Notes: generated by a model from the letters alone, not told the origin. DNA of 64,000 bases from JAWKTM01 sp041399085 (GCA_041399085.1 JAWKTM010000014.1:1-64000), one strand, 5' to 3'. Shown: positions 9,106-19,328, numbered from the stretch's first letter. A program made the numbers and translations.

Positions 9106-9746
9106 CTAAGCGTCCTCGTCATACAATTCGGGAAACATGTCTTCGGAAAGATCTTGGCGACGAACCAGCGTCCGCGTGCGGGAAATAAAATCGAACTTGA
9201 AATTGGCGACTTGCTGTTCGCTAATTCCGAGAGCTTGAGCCGCGTCCTTGTTCGCCCAACCGCGGACGATCAGCAGCTCGATGCACTTCAGCTTGACCCA
9301 GTCGCCACGCTCGCGCCAACGTTCGATCTGGTCTCGCAGCGCCTCGGTCACGGCCTTCTCTTCCACGTTGCGTCGCTCGCCGCTGCGAGCAATGCTGCTG
9401 GCCGGACGAGCCGCGCCGGCCACTTGCCAAGAGCCTCGCGAATCCGCGCCGGCCGACAAAGGCACGGCCGGGCGGCGGCCTTCGCGTCGCAAGTGGTCCG
9501 TCAGCTTGTAAGCACAAATCGAGAACAGGTAGCTCTCCAGCGGTCGACGCCCGTCGTAGTTTGGCAGACTATTGAGAAAGCCGATGAAGGCTTCCTGCAC
9601 GATGTCTTCGCTGGTCGCTCGCTGTCCCATTCGCGTTTCCACGAACGCCAACAGCCGGCCTTCATCGGTCAGTCGGTCCAGGCGTCCGAATCGCCGGCGC
9701 GAATGCGTTCAACGAGCAAGCTATCCGAGTCGGCAGGTTCGGTCAT
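9106..9746 (-). CDS. ECF-family RNA polymerase sigma factor (one frameshift near the 5' end)
   Basis: The likely start is the ATG at 9746 (MTEPADSDSLLVERIRAGDSDAW). The frame is lost at about 9678-9681, where GG should be GGG; adding one G joins it to DRLTDEGRLLAFVETRMGQ. The rest reads cleanly to 9106, about 213 residues in all. Region 2 is visible in GQRATSEDIVQEAFIGFLNSLP and the YDGRRPLESYLFSICAYKLTDHLRR stretch, which recognises the -10 element. The C-terminal half holds region 4 as a helix-turn-helix around WANKDAAQALGISEQQVANFKF. Between them is a 40-residue linker rich in Ala, Arg and Ser. It is transcribed with the small gene downstream, its probable regulator. Confidence 0.75.
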
Positions 9747-9813
9747 ATCGAATGATGAGCAGCCAAGTGAAGGCCAACCGGATTACGTTGGCGGAATCGA
9801 TCGCGGCCGAGAC

Positions 9814-10708
9814 TTACAGCCGCGGAATCCAACCGGCAACGACCGCGCCGGCAATGACAAGGGTCAGTATCGCCGCCGCCGCGCCGAACTGCAAGCGACC
9901 GCTGTAATAGCCGCGAGTGGCCGTATCGGCCTTGAAATATCCACACACCACGGCCAGCATCATCAGCACGCCGCCGGCTCCCAGACCGGTCTTCAACAGA
10001 CGGTTCCGGGCGACGACTTCTCGCCAACGATCGTCCAACCCCTCGCGAAACTCGCGGGTGAATCGTAGTTGCCGATACTCTTCTCGCATCGGGCCAAAGC
10101 TGAATTCGACCGTCCCCGCGTAATGCCGTTCGGGATCGTCAACTCGGTGCGGATCTGGTTCAGACTCGGAGTTCGCGGCTTGCGGCCCATTCACATTCAG
10201 ATACTCGTCGACGCGGGCATCGACGGATTTCTTTAACGCCGCATCGAGTGCCTGAACATCATCGCCAGATAGCGGGTCCAGTCCACAACGACCGTGTGCA
10301 TATCGCCGCGAGTCACGTTGGGCTCGGTCACCCACGTTGGTCGATCAGCGGGATAGACCGGGCCGGTGTAGATCGTGGGTTCGTCCGCCGCCTTGATTTG
10401 GTTGTCCGGGCCATGGCTGTTTCGGAAGCAGGGTTCGCTGCGGACATCTTCATCAGTGGTAGGCAGACGACCCGAGGCCGCTGGCTTTCGTCGTCCGTCA
10501 TCACCGTGGATCTTCATATGCGCCAAGCGTGGCTCGTCTTTCCGATGCCGCATGCGTGGTCACACATGCCAACCCGCAGGAAACCAGAATCGGTCACGCC
10601 CCAACGTGGCGTGAACCGCGTGCCGATGTCGTTGCAGGCCGAATTCTCCGGCTGTCGCAACGGTCAGCAGATGCCACTTACGATAAGTGCCAGAATGGTT
10701 AACAACAT
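9814..10708 (-). pseudogene. Membrane-anchored protein of unknown function, frame broken at several points
   Basis: Two readable pieces make up one gene. The N-terminal piece (about 10260-10520) includes SEPCFRNSHGPDNQIKAADE and TIYTGPVYPADRPTWVTEPN. The C-terminal piece (9814 to about 10255) includes ALDAALKKSVDARVDEYLN, an arginine-rich FTREFREGLDDRWREVVARN segment and two transmembrane helices (TGLGAGGVLMMLAVVCGYF and GAAAAILTLVIAGAVVAGW). The frame changes near 10258. An upstream ATG at 10708 begins a hydrophobic leader (MLLTILALIVSGIC) but that frame is also cut within 50 bp. The arrangement, an extracytoplasmic domain followed by two C-terminal helices, suggests an envelope protein. Family unknown. 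It lies just upstream of the ECF sigma gene on the same strand. Confidence 0.5.
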
Positions 10709-10804
10709 GCTCCGTCTGCCTCCGCTCCGAAATGGCTCGCTCCCGCGATCAACGCAACTTCCTGTTAGCAATTCGCTCGCGAGGCTCGTGTCGACTCTTT
10801 TAAA

Positions 10805-13040
10805 TTAAATGGCGACAGTTCGCTGCTCGCCGCTCAGCCAAGGGAGCGGACAACGCAACCACCCCGAAATGGTCGCAGCGGCCGCCAGCACGCCCCACGG
10901 CTGTGGAAACGGTAGGAACATGTTCAAAATCCACGCCCACAACACGCACCAACCGGTCGACATCAGGCTGAAACGCGTGCGGCGCAACGGATCGACTTGC
11001 TTCCACCACGGCAGCAACACCATCATGCCGCCGAAATAGGCCAAGTATGCAGGCAACAGCGGCGAACCATCGGCGGCGTACATGCCCGACGGCATATCGT
11101 GCGAGTTGACTTGTCGTGCCAAATCGGCCGACGCCAGCGTTTCGAGCGTCAGATACTGACTGGCGACGAACGAGATCAAACCGATTCCCAAGCCGGCAAC
11201 AAGCATGGCGAAACGTCGACGGATCGACTCGCCCTCGTTGCCTTCCCAGAACTTGCCCATCGTGCCTGGCCCACGTGCCAACAATCTGGCGGCACTCAGC
11301 CACGTCGGACGATCCGAGCGTCGACGTTCTTCAACCGATGTCCGCCGTGACAGACATAACAAACACAACGCATGGCCGATGGCGGACAACAGCATCGAAC
11401 CGCTCAGCTCGGACGCTCGCATCGCCGCTGGCTTGCGGCGCATGGATTGCCGCGCGAGCTGATGCCAATGTCGGAGGCGATATTCTTTGCGTTCAGGCGG
11501 GCGATCGCCGCCCGTTGGATTCGCCCGAGCGTGAACGTTGGGGCCGGTTGCGGCACCTGCCGTTCCGCCACCAGCCAGCACCAGGGAACGAATGCCGAAG
11601 TAGCACAGATACAACAGTCCCAGAGCCACGGCGGTTGGGATCAGCCACGTGGAATTGAAAACCAACAGCGCCGCGACCGCAATGAGAACGACCACCTTGA
11701 CCGGCGCGCTCATCGCCGAATCCGCCGCCAACATGACAGATTTCGGCCATGTTTCACGGCCCTCGCGATCGGTTCTTCCGCATCCACGACGGACGCGGTG
11801 ACGATGGGCACGCCCGAGCAGATAGCGAAGTTCCTGCGGATTCACCAATGTCCGAGATGAATGCCGGTCTGATCGTCCGCGATGTGAAACACTTCTCTCG
11901 CAGGCGTCGAACTCCGGCACTCCGAGCTGGCAACGCTCGCTGATCAGATGTGCCCCCGCAGAAACGCCAACTCCCACGGTTTGAAGTCGGCTGGCGATTT
12001 CGCATGACTGACAGCTTCGCCGCATCTCGGATACCGTGCAGAGCCGCTGATCAGGATCCTTCAACAATGCGCGTCGAATCACCTGCGATAGGGTTGCGGC
12101 ACGCCGTTCAAATCGGGCGTGGCCGTCAGATGTTTCATGATGATCTCTTGGCTGCTCTCGCCCTCGAACGGCACATTGCCGGTCAGCATTTCGTACAGAA
12201 TGATGCCCAGGGCATAGACATCGATCTCGCGTCCATATACGCCGCGGCCGATTTCCGGGGCCATGTAGTGGAACGTGCCAACGCTCTCGGTCTGGCCGCT
12301 GCGGCGGCGCTGCACGGGATTGAACTTGGACGGCCCGTGATCGCCGATCTTCACCACGCCTTCGTCTGAAAAGATATTGGCGGGCTTCAAATCGCGATGC
12401 ACGATTCCGTGGTCGTGCAGGTAAACGACGCCGGCCATGATGCCATCGAACCACGACATTAATTTGTCGTGCGGCATGCCCGTCGGATGATCGTCCAACA
12501 CGTAGCACGACTTTCGCCGCCGATGTATTCCATGACGATTCAGCCTTCGCCAAAATCGTCATACTTGATGTCGTACAGCGACAGCAGATTCCAGATGCTT
12601 TAGATTGATGCACTGCGAAACGCCACTTGCGCCGACATCTAAATTGCGTTGGATCCGCTTGAGCGGCTTCCTTGCCCGCGTCGCTGGTCGCGGGCACCGC
12701 TCGTCGTAACGTGTTTCCTCAACGATGTGCACCATCCGGCAAGAACCAGACGTAAACCTGAACATGGGCGCATCCGCGTGGCTGGCTGAGGCAAAGCGGC
12801 AGTCGGTGCATTGCGACCTCGCCGCTGCCTATTTCCAGGAGTAAGCGTGCCATAGAACATCATTGTCCATACAATTCGGCAGCCAGGCAAGGGCTTCAAG
12901 CAGCGAAGTCGCCTCCGATTGAAATTGCTTTCGACCGGCGAGCGACTAACCACGTGAACGTCAGCTCGGCGGACCATCACTCCGGCAGGCTCAACCGTTC
13001 GTCGGCGTTCGAAAAACGACATCAGGTCCGCCCGATACAT
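10805..13040 (-). pseudogene. Membrane-linked Ser/Thr protein kinase, heavily frame-broken
   Basis: A Hanks-type kinase is readable in pieces. In 12079-12501 the catalytic core shows HRDLKPANIF, an altered DFG region (KIGDHGPSKF), a TFHYMAPEIGRGVYGREIDV activation/APE segment and VYALGIILYEMLTGNVPFEG. The frame then shifts and the C-lobe end appears as VIRRALLKDPDQRLCTVSEM. N-terminal pieces such as NLLSLYDIKYDDFGEG and VMEYIGGESCYV sit near 12500-12590 in another frame, with an in-frame stop between them. The glycine-rich loop is not readable. Downstream, 10805-11750 encodes several membrane helices (VLIAVAALLVFNSTWLIPTA, MLVAGLGIGLISFVASQYL, LPAYLAYFGGMMVLLPWW). A cytosolic kinase domain joined to a multi-pass membrane domain is common in planctomycetes. 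Breaks could be decay or poor sequence. Confidence 0.7.
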
Positions 13041-13672
13041 ACATCAGCTGTTTTCGCCGCTGGCGCCACGTTCGGCGTAACGCTGTCGCCGCGGCAGCGC
13101 GATTGTCGTGAAGCGTTTAAAAAATCGAGCGGAGCATTAACGCATTGCGGCCGCGGAAATGCAGTGCACACATCGCCCATGCGTTCATCGCCATCATCAA
13201 CACATCAACCGGCAATTGCCGGCTGAACCCGAAAACCGGTTCAACCTCACCCAACACCTGCCACTTTCGCGCTCCGGCAATTTTGTGGCAGTCGGAAGTA
13301 TCCGCCTGCATTTGCCGATATCTTTCGGGTTTCGCGTCCACCCGTCGGCTGTCCTTCGTCCGCGTGCAGCCAAAAACCTCTTGGCCGTCAGCGGACGAAA
13401 CGTCGGTGGATTGTTTTACAGGTCCTAGTCACTTGGTTTCCGTACTGACGCGCGGTTGGCTCGGCGGGTGGCTTTTCTCCAGCATGTTCCCGATGCGTCA
13501 TCGGCGGCAACTTCGGCAAGTCAGATTCGGCCGCCGCCGTTCCGTGCGGTCAAGGCACTTGAGGCTCGTGAACCACAGGTCGAATTGGCTTCGATTCGCC
13601 GCCGATTCGCCGTTTGAATTTGGTTGGCCATAGCCGTCAGCGAGCAGCTCGGCGGCACCCGCGTCGCGGTGA
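13041..13672. other. Region without a supported gene
   Basis: About 630 bp lie between the degraded kinase and the helical protein gene. Frames of 74-162 codons are present on both strands, but none shows a domain. A minus-strand segment encoding GARKWQVLGEVEPVFGFSRQ looks protein-like yet has no context. It may be leftover sequence of one of the two neighbours after frame breaks. Confidence 0.35.
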
Positions 13673-14332
13673 CTAAGTGCTCGGCGGCAACATCAGCAAC
13701 TCGTCGGCAATCCGCGCGACTTCCGTCCATTTCGCGTCGGCTATCGCGAGGTTCAATTGTTCGAGCAACCCCTGGGCCTGCTCCGAACGATCCTGATATT
13801 CGCATTCCAGTTCGTCCAACATCGCCAGTTCCGGCCACAGTCGTTTCGCCGTGGACAACTGGCCCGCCGCATCCGAAAAACGTCCGCGATTGGCCAACGA
13901 CGCGGCCGACTGAAGCCGCCGGGCGACCTCCTCGGTTTCACGCAACCGCGAACTGGCTGCCGATCGTCGAAGCATGGCGACGACAATTTCGAGAGCCGCC
14001 GCGGGCTTGTTCTGTTCGAGCAACCGAGTCGTTTGCGCCTCGGCCGTTTCGATCAACTCACGCCGCGTGGTTTGCAGCACGTCTCCTTCGCCGACCAACT
14101 GCTGGGCCAAGTCATACTGGCTCCAAGCTCGTCCGTAGTTTCCTTCGCAAGCCGCTCGCCGCGACCGCAAGCAAATCTCGCTGGCCACGCGCCCGGCCAA
14201 TCGTTGTCCCGGCAAAAACTCACGCAGGTTCCCGTCCAGCAGCAACCGAGCCGCCTCGTCCAGCCGCCCGTGCTTGGCCGCCTCTTCGGCTTCACGAACC
14301 TTCAGTCGCCAGGATTGAAACATGATTGACAT
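13673..14332 (-). CDS. Helical repeat (TPR-like) protein, possibly truncated at its C-terminus
   Basis: The 219-residue frame from the ATG at 14332 (MSIMFQSWRLKVREAEEAAK) is almost entirely helical. It has at least four helix pairs with TPR-like spacing: AAKHGRLDEAARLLLDGNL, ACEGNYGRAWSQYDLAQQL, LEQNKPAAALEIVVAMLRR and LANRGRFSDAAGQLSTAKRL. No signal peptide or membrane segment is seen, so it is likely cytoplasmic and makes protein contacts. In planctomycetes such helical regions often precede an FHA domain. Here the stop comes directly after LLMLPPST and no FHA motif is readable downstream, so a C-terminal domain may have been lost through a frame break. It lies about 120 bp downstream of the coiled-coil gene on the same strand. 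Confidence 0.65.
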   Translation of the reverse strand: MSIMFQSWRLKVREAEEAAKHGRLDEAARLLLDGNLREFLPGQRLAGRVASEICLRSRRAACEGNYGRAWSQYDLAQQLVGEGDVLQTTRRELIETAEAQTTRLLEQNKPAAALEIVVAMLRRSAASSRLRETEEVARRLQSAASLANRGRFSDAAGQLSTAKRLWPELAMLDELECEYQDRSEQAQGLLEQLNLAIADAKWTEVARIADELLMLPPST

Positions 14333-14400
14333 TGGATGTTCAAGTCAGCGGGATTCACGCACTCGTTGAAAGATATCCACGTCAGGCCGTGGGACAATAC

Positions 14401-14434
14401 AAAAAGGGCTCGGGCCGTAAGTTCGACCCGAGCC
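14401..14434 (-). terminator. Rho-independent terminator of the coiled-coil protein gene
   Basis: Read on the minus strand, a perfect 8-bp stem GGCTCGGG/CCCGAGCC (14407-14434, 12-nt loop) is followed directly by CTTTTT (14401-14406). It lies 20 bp beyond the stop at 14455. Confidence 0.85.
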
Positions 14435-14454
14435 GCGTTGCGTTTTCAAATCGT

Positions 14455-15264
14455 TTAGCGAGCTTCGGCCAGCGTCTCGATTTGAATCCCGTCGCGATCG
14501 CCCGAGAAGTACTCGGTGATTTGCTTCGAGATGTCTTCCGAATCAGCCGGCACGTCCAGCGGAATCTCGTCGTGATAGATGCCATCGGCGGCAACCATCT
14601 TCTCGGCCACGTCGATGCGGCTGGAGATATCCGAGATCAGCTCCTTGGTGCGAGCCAAGTGGCTGTCGTCGAAATTGAAGTCGCTGGTGCATTGAGCCAC
14701 CTCGACCATCTTCTGACGAGCTTCCAAATTCTCGACATCGACTTCCAACTGACGCTTGGCCGCCAACATCGCTTCCAGTTTGTCACGAGCCGCAACCAAG
14801 CCGCGCTCCCGAGCCGACAGAATCTTGTTCAACTTCTCGGCCGTGGCTTCCTTCGTCTTGTGGCGGTCGAAGCGACGCTCCAAGTCGGCCTTCACTTGCG
14901 ACACGGTATAAATGCGACCAGCGTATTCCAACTGGCTGCTCCCGCTTTGCAAGTCGCCGTTGAGACGCAGGATGTGTCCCTCGCTCTTGGCCAAGTCCGT
15001 ATTCACTCGCTCGACCTGATCGCGCAACTTCTCGACTTCGCTTTCCTCGACCGCGATTAGCCGCATGTTCTTGCGAATCTCGGGATCAAGGTTCCGGATC
15101 ATTTGCCGAGCCCGTTCGAGCTCGAACGTCACCGGCACACTGTCTCGCACGGAATCGTGCATCCAACCCATCGACGTCGACACGTAGCTAGCCGCGTCGC
15201 GTCCGAAGAACAAACCTGTCAGCAACAACAGGCCGGCTCCCACAATGATCGACTTCTTCAACAT
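14455..15264 (-). CDS. Membrane-anchored coiled-coil protein of unknown function
   Basis: The start is the ATG at 15264 (MLKKSIIVGAGLLLLTGLFF). The longer frame upstream is not protein-like. The 269-residue product begins with one transmembrane helix (residues about 5-22), followed by an extracytoplasmic segment (SYVSTSMGWMHDSVRDSVPV). A long coiled coil covers about residues 50-205 (for example ESEVEKLRDQVERVNTDLAK, and EKLNKILSARERGLVAARDK). The C-terminal tail is acidic with IPLDVPADSEDISKQITEYF. The shape, a bitopic anchor plus long heptad region, suggests a structural or scaffolding role at the cell envelope. A strong terminator follows the stop, so this gene ends its own transcript. Confidence 0.75.
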   Translation of the reverse strand: MLKKSIIVGAGLLLLTGLFFGRDAASYVSTSMGWMHDSVRDSVPVTFELERARQMIRNLDPEIRKNMRLIAVEESEVEKLRDQVERVNTDLAKSEGHILRLNGDLQSGSSQLEYAGRIYTVSQVKADLERRFDRHKTKEATAEKLNKILSARERGLVAARDKLEAMLAAKRQLEVDVENLEARQKMVEVAQCTSDFNFDDSHLARTKELISDISSRIDVAEKMVAADGIYHDEIPLDVPADSEDISKQITEYFSGDRDGIQIETLAEAR

Positions 15265-15687
15265 GGCATTCGCCCTCCCAAAAATTGTATCAGGTACCGC
15301 ACCAGGGGGATCAACTTTCGTCCTGCTCTTCCCAGCTCCGCGATCAATGCGTCGCCTACGTCCATTTATTCGCAGGCCGTCGCGACCTCTTGGGAATTCC
15401 TGGCAAAATTGTTGGGTGGGTCGAAGGGATTGTGCCGCTGTAGCACGCTTTCCACGCACACCCGCGTTGTTTTTTGGCAACACGATTGAGAAACTGGGAA
15501 ACTTATAGCGTTAAACAAGAATCAGAGACGGGTCGTAAACTTCTCATGCAAAATGGTTTGCGTCAATGTTTGCACTGGAAGCGAACATTGGCCTGCCAGT
15601 TGCTGTCCTCGGAAATCTCCTCGATTGACTGCCGATTCGCGGCAGGGGCGGACAGTGGGGCAACCTTTCAAAGCGAGCGGCGGCATC
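15265..15687. other. Intergenic region between divergent genes, nothing recognised
   Basis: About 420 bp separate the minus-strand coiled-coil gene from a small plus-strand gene. It should contain both promoters, but I cannot assign boxes with confidence. No RNA gene or repeat is evident. Confidence 0.4.
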
Positions 15688-15894
15688 ATGAGCAGTACGA
15701 CCCGTGAAGTGGGCATTTCCGGCGGCAAGTCCAAGGTTCCGGTTGTTTTACAAGCCACCGCGCGGCACGATCGCGTAGCCATCGAGACGCTGACCGATCT
15801 CGACGGCTGGTTCGATGAGCAACTTGCCGCGTTAGTTGACCGGTTTGCCAACTTCATCACGCCGAATTCGTGCAGCCGTCCCTCCCAGCGCTGA
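15688..15894 (+). CDS. Small conserved-looking cytoplasmic protein, 68 residues
   Basis: The frame from the ATG at 15688 reads MSSTTREVGISGGKSKVPVV and continues through LQATARHDRVAIETLTDLDG and WFDEQLAALVDRFANFITPN to a Ser/Arg-rich end. An N-terminal Gly/Ser/Lys stretch leads into two amphipathic helices. The even codon pattern and the well-formed helical segment argue that it is real, although no RBS is obvious and the longer frame upstream (from 15553) has no protein-like features. It has no signal or membrane helix. I cannot name a function; a small regulatory or adaptor protein is possible. Confidence 0.5.
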   Translation: MSSTTREVGISGGKSKVPVVLQATARHDRVAIETLTDLDGWFDEQLAALVDRFANFITPNSCSRPSQR

Positions 15895-16202
15895 AGTCGC
15901 TGGCTTCTCTTCCGAAGGTTGTTCGCAAAGCATCAGCACGACATTCCCCGCGCAGATTCGTGCGGCGGTTAAGCTTCGCGTGGACGCGGCAATCGATTCG
16001 CCGCTCGACGGCTCCCGTGAAATCCTCTGAATTCGGTAGCGAAGTGTTTAGAACCGCCATCGTTTGACGTACTATGGTTCGGTCAAGCGTCGCTAGCAGC
16101 CGTTCGCCCAGATCATTCCGCCGCGAAAACAAACGCCTGAATTGTCTGTCGGCCCGCGCGACACCCGCGATTGAATTCAGACCTTCTCAGAGGACCATTG
16201 CC
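15895..16202. other. Intergenic, nothing recognised
   Basis: About 308 bp precede the secreted protein gene at 16203 and presumably hold its promoter. Minus-strand and plus-strand frames here are short and have no recognisable domain. Confidence 0.4.
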
Positions 16203-17732
16203 ATGACCATCGGCCGCTTCCTTCGTTTCTTCGCGCTGGGCCTTGCCCTCATAGTCCCGTTGAATTCAGCACAAGCCCAATGGGATTCGCTTGTCGGCCG
16301 AGTGCCTCGCGGCGCGAATACAATCGCTTTATTTGATGTGCAAAAGATTCTCGCCAGTCCCGTCGCCAAGAACGAGGAGTGGTCGACTAAGTTCGATCGG
16401 ATGTACGCCAGCGGCCTGACATCGATCCCGCCGGGAACGAACCGAGTTCTGCTGGCTTCGCAGGTGGACTTGGAATTCATGGAGCCGATTTGGGAAGTCG
16501 GCTTGGTCGAATCCAACTCGCCCGTACCGCTGGCCACGGTGGCACGCACGCATGGCGGAACTTTGGACGAAGTCAGCGGTCTCTCCGCCGTGGCATTGCC
16601 GGACGACAGCGTTATCGTTTCGTTCGACGCGAAGACGGTCGGAGCCATGTCGCCGGGAAATCGCCAGGAAGTGGGCCGCTGGATTCGAGCCGGTGAGAAC
16701 AATCCGCTTTCCGCGTATCTCGCCGAGGGCGTTCGATTTGCCACTTCGGGAACGCCCATCATCATCGCGCTCGATCTTCAAGACGTGGTGACGCCGGTCG
16801 AGATTCGACGAAAGCTTGAAGAGAACCCGCCGGCCGCGTTGAAAGGCAAGCAGGTTGATCTGGCGGAGATTAGCCAAGTGCTCAGCACGATTCGCGGCGT
16901 GACGCTGGGCATCACGTTCGGCGAACGTCCCTACTGCGCGATCAAGGTCGATTTCTTCGACGACACGGCCGCCCTTTCCGACTTCGGCCCCGCCTTACTG
17001 GCCGAAGTGCTCGAACGACGCGGCGCGATGTTGGACGATATGGCGAACTGGAAAGGCAAGGTCGATGGGAAACGCGTCTCGCTCGAAGGCCCGCTATCGA
17101 CCGACGGCATGCGAAGAATTACGAGCTTGTTGAGCTTGCCGACATCGACGATGCATTCGGCCACCAAGGTCGAGGAAGCGACGGCGGTCGAGACGCCCAG
17201 CGATCCGGCGACCGACATGGCCGTGGCGACGCAACAGTATTTCAAGTCCGTCACCCGGATGTTGGACGACTTGCGCGGCCAGCGCGGCAAGTCGCAATCG
17301 GTCGGCCAGATCGGGGTCTGGTTCGACAATTACGCTCGCAAAATCGATCGTCTGCCAATGGTTGGTGTCGATCCCGAGGCGTTGGACTACGGCGGTTATG
17401 TGGCCGCCACGCTGCGTGACGCGGCGATGTCCGTGAAGGGCGTCGGGATTCGCACGCGTGTTCGCAAGGTCGAAGCGTCGAACCAAACGGTAACCGAAGG
17501 CTACTACGCCGGCGGATATCGTTACGGCCGATACGGCGCCTACGGAGGCGGATATGGCGGGACCTACGAACGCGGTCTGACGGGCACCGAAGCGGACTCG
17601 GCCCGAGCACAGGTTTCGTCGCAAGAGCGAGCGATCGGCGCGGTCTCGGTCAACACGCTGCTGCAAGACGTGCAAGACGCCACGTCCGATATGCGACGCA
17701 AGCTGACTCAGAAGTACATGATCGAGTTCTGA
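16203..17732 (+). CDS. Secreted protein of unknown function with a Gly/Tyr-rich segment
   Basis: I start at the ATG at 16203 (MTIGRFLRFFALGLALIVPL), which gives a clear signal peptide with cleavage near NSAQAQ; the 43 upstream codons are not signal-like. The mature protein of about 485 residues begins WDSLVGRVPRGANTIALFDV. It has alternating alpha/beta-looking segments, including GTPIIIALDLQDVVTPVEIR and GVTLGITFGERPYCAIKVDF. Near residues 438-460 there is a Gly/Tyr-rich stretch (GYYAGGYRYGRYGAYGGGYG), which looks like a flexible surface loop. The C-terminal 50 residues are helical (QERAIGAVSVNTLLQDVQDA). I do not recognise a catalytic motif. It is probably a planctomycete-specific envelope protein. 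It is transcribed towards the sulfatase gene and the two share a hairpin between their ends. Confidence 0.75.
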   Translation: MTIGRFLRFFALGLALIVPLNSAQAQWDSLVGRVPRGANTIALFDVQKILASPVAKNEEWSTKFDRMYASGLTSIPPGTNRVLLASQVDLEFMEPIWEVGLVESNSPVPLATVARTHGGTLDEVSGLSAVALPDDSVIVSFDAKTVGAMSPGNRQEVGRWIRAGENNPLSAYLAEGVRFATSGTPIIIALDLQDVVTPVEIRRKLEENPPAALKGKQVDLAEISQVLSTIRGVTLGITFGERPYCAIKVDFFDDTAALSDFGPALLAEVLERRGAMLDDMANWKGKVDGKRVSLEGPLSTDGMRRITSLLSLPTSTMHSATKVEEATAVETPSDPATDMAVATQQYFKSVTRMLDDLRGQRGKSQSVGQIGVWFDNYARKIDRLPMVGVDPEALDYGGYVAATLRDAAMSVKGVGIRTRVRKVEASNQTVTEGYYAGGYRYGRYGAYGGGYGGTYERGLTGTEADSARAQVSSQERAIGAVSVNTLLQDVQDATSDMRRKLTQKYMIEF

Positions 17733-17775
17733 TCGCGGGCGAACTCGCATTCGGCGTCTTCCGACGATTTCTCTC

Positions 17776-17817
17776 AAGCGGGAACTGCTCGCATTACTTG
17801 CGATCCAGTTCCCGCTT
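17776..17817. terminator. 12-bp perfect hairpin between converging genes (likely shared transcription end)
   Basis: AAGCGGGAACTG (17776-17787) and CAGTTCCCGCTT (17806-17817) are exact inverse complements with an 18-nt loop. The right arm lies inside the last codons of the sulfatase gene (LKRELDRK). There is no strong T-tract on either side, so the terminator role is inferred from position. Confidence 0.5.
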
Positions 17818-19240
17818 CAGTTGTTTGGCAAGCTGCCGACAAGTCTCCGCGTGTTCATCGGTGTCGGCCAAGTTGATCGTTTCCTGATCGTCTTGCTCGT
17901 GGTCGTATAACTCGCGAGCCAACCGTTGCTGTGTTTTCGGATCGCGCCATTCGGTATAGCGGAAGCGATCCGTGCGCAGCGAGTAGCCGATCGCTTCCAT
18001 CTCGCCATTTTTGTAATAGGCCGGGCGAGGATGTTGTGTCAGGGCAGCCTTGCGAACGGTTTGTTTGGCATCCTGCAAGACGGGCTGCAAACTCACTCCG
18101 GCCAGTCGATCGACAGCCGGCAAACCGCAAATGTCAATCAACGTTGGGTACAGATCCAGCAACTCGGCCAAGGCATCGGTCGACGATCCGTTGGCCTTCA
18201 TTCCTGGCGCGGCGATCATCAGCGGCACATGGGCGTCGAGCTCGAAATTGGAAGTCTTGGCCCACAGCGTCTGTTCGCCCAAGTGATAACCGTGATCGGA
18301 CCAAAACACGATGACCGTACGTTCCGTCAAATGTTGCCGTTCCAGTTCCGCGAGCACTTTGCCGATCTGCGCATCGAGATAGGTGATCGCCGCCAAATAT
18401 CCGTGGCGAATCTCGCGGACGGCTTCGGGCGTCAGGACCCGAGTTGGCGTGCCGAGTATCTCGCGGCTGTTATGCCAAGCGATGCCGAGGCGCGTCGCGC
18501 GGCCAATCCGGATTGTCGGGCATGGCGATTTCGTCTCGCGCGTGCATGTCCCAATATCGTTTGGGCGCGTTGAATGGCGAGTGCGGCTTCCAGAATCCGA
18601 CGGCCAAGAAGAACGGTTGGTCGGATTCAGCTCGCTCGCGAATTGCCGCCGTCGCCAGCTCCGCAATGCGGCCGTCGTAATAAGCCGAGTCGGGCACGTC
18701 CCGGCACTCGCATTTGATATCGGCCGCTTGATTCGGCGGCAAAGGCCCGCTGACTTGTGGCTTGTCATCTCCATGCGTACCAAAATGCATCACGGCCGGC
18801 ACGCTCCATGAATCGGGGTCGCCCTGAATCTCGGTTCGCCAGTTGTGATAAATCTTGCCGATGTTCTGGGTGAAGTATCCGTGATTTTGAAAGTGTTGCG
18901 GCAGAGTTACAACGTCCGGCAACACTTCGCGAAAATGCGTGGTGAGATTCCAGATGCCAAGCTGATCCGGTCGTCGGCCGGTCATCAGCGAAGCTCGCGA
19001 CGGATTGCACAATGCCTGCTGGCAATAGGCTCGACGGAACATCACTCCGCGTTCGGCCAGGCGATCCAGATTCGGCGACTTGACTGACGGATGTCCATAG
19101 CACCCCAAGTCGCAACGCAAATCGTCCGCCGCGATGAACAACACATTCAAGGGTCGCTTGGCCGCGGCGCCGATCTCACAACTCACAGCCAAACCAGCAA
19201 AGGCCGCCAACATCGCCCAACAACGAAACCGTTGCAACAT
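17794..19240 (-). CDS. Secreted iduronate-2-sulfatase-like sulfatase (one frameshift near 18490)
   Basis: The enzyme belongs to the alkaline-phosphatase-like sulfatases and would remove sulfate esters from glycans outside the cytoplasm. The start at 19240 gives a signal peptide (MLQRFRCWAMLAAFAGLAVS). The metal-binding AADDLRCDLGCYGHP segment and the Cys-type maturation motif CNPSRASLMTGRRPD (formylglycine precursor Cys) follow. The frame then breaks between 18480 and 18500: one frame ends NPDWPRDAPRHRLA and the other continues RLGIAWHNSREILGTP. The C-terminal half shows FWSDHGYHLGEQTLWAKTSN, which contains the second metal ligands and the catalytic His/Lys, then the domain with PAYYKNGEMEAIGYSLRTDR. 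Combined length of about 481 residues is normal for iduronate-2-sulfatase relatives. Maturation needs a separate formylglycine-generating or anaerobic enzyme, not present here. Confidence 0.85.
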
Positions 19241-19328
19241 GAAGGAAACTCCCGTCAGAAAATCGTTCGGTTCAATGTTCGCTCATGGAGTGGACCGCAC
19301 GCGAGTTCGTCGCTCGTGAAGTATCCGC

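Noticed and set aside
10805..12697. A single 630-residue minus-strand ORF over the kinase region
   Set aside because: Only its C-terminal membrane part and a short kinase C-lobe end are coding. The catalytic core lies in another frame (12079-12501), so this ORF is a composite of true and false frames.
13145..13633. 162-residue plus-strand ORF between the kinase and the TPR-like gene
   Set aside because: No domain, no credible ribosome binding site and mixed codon usage.
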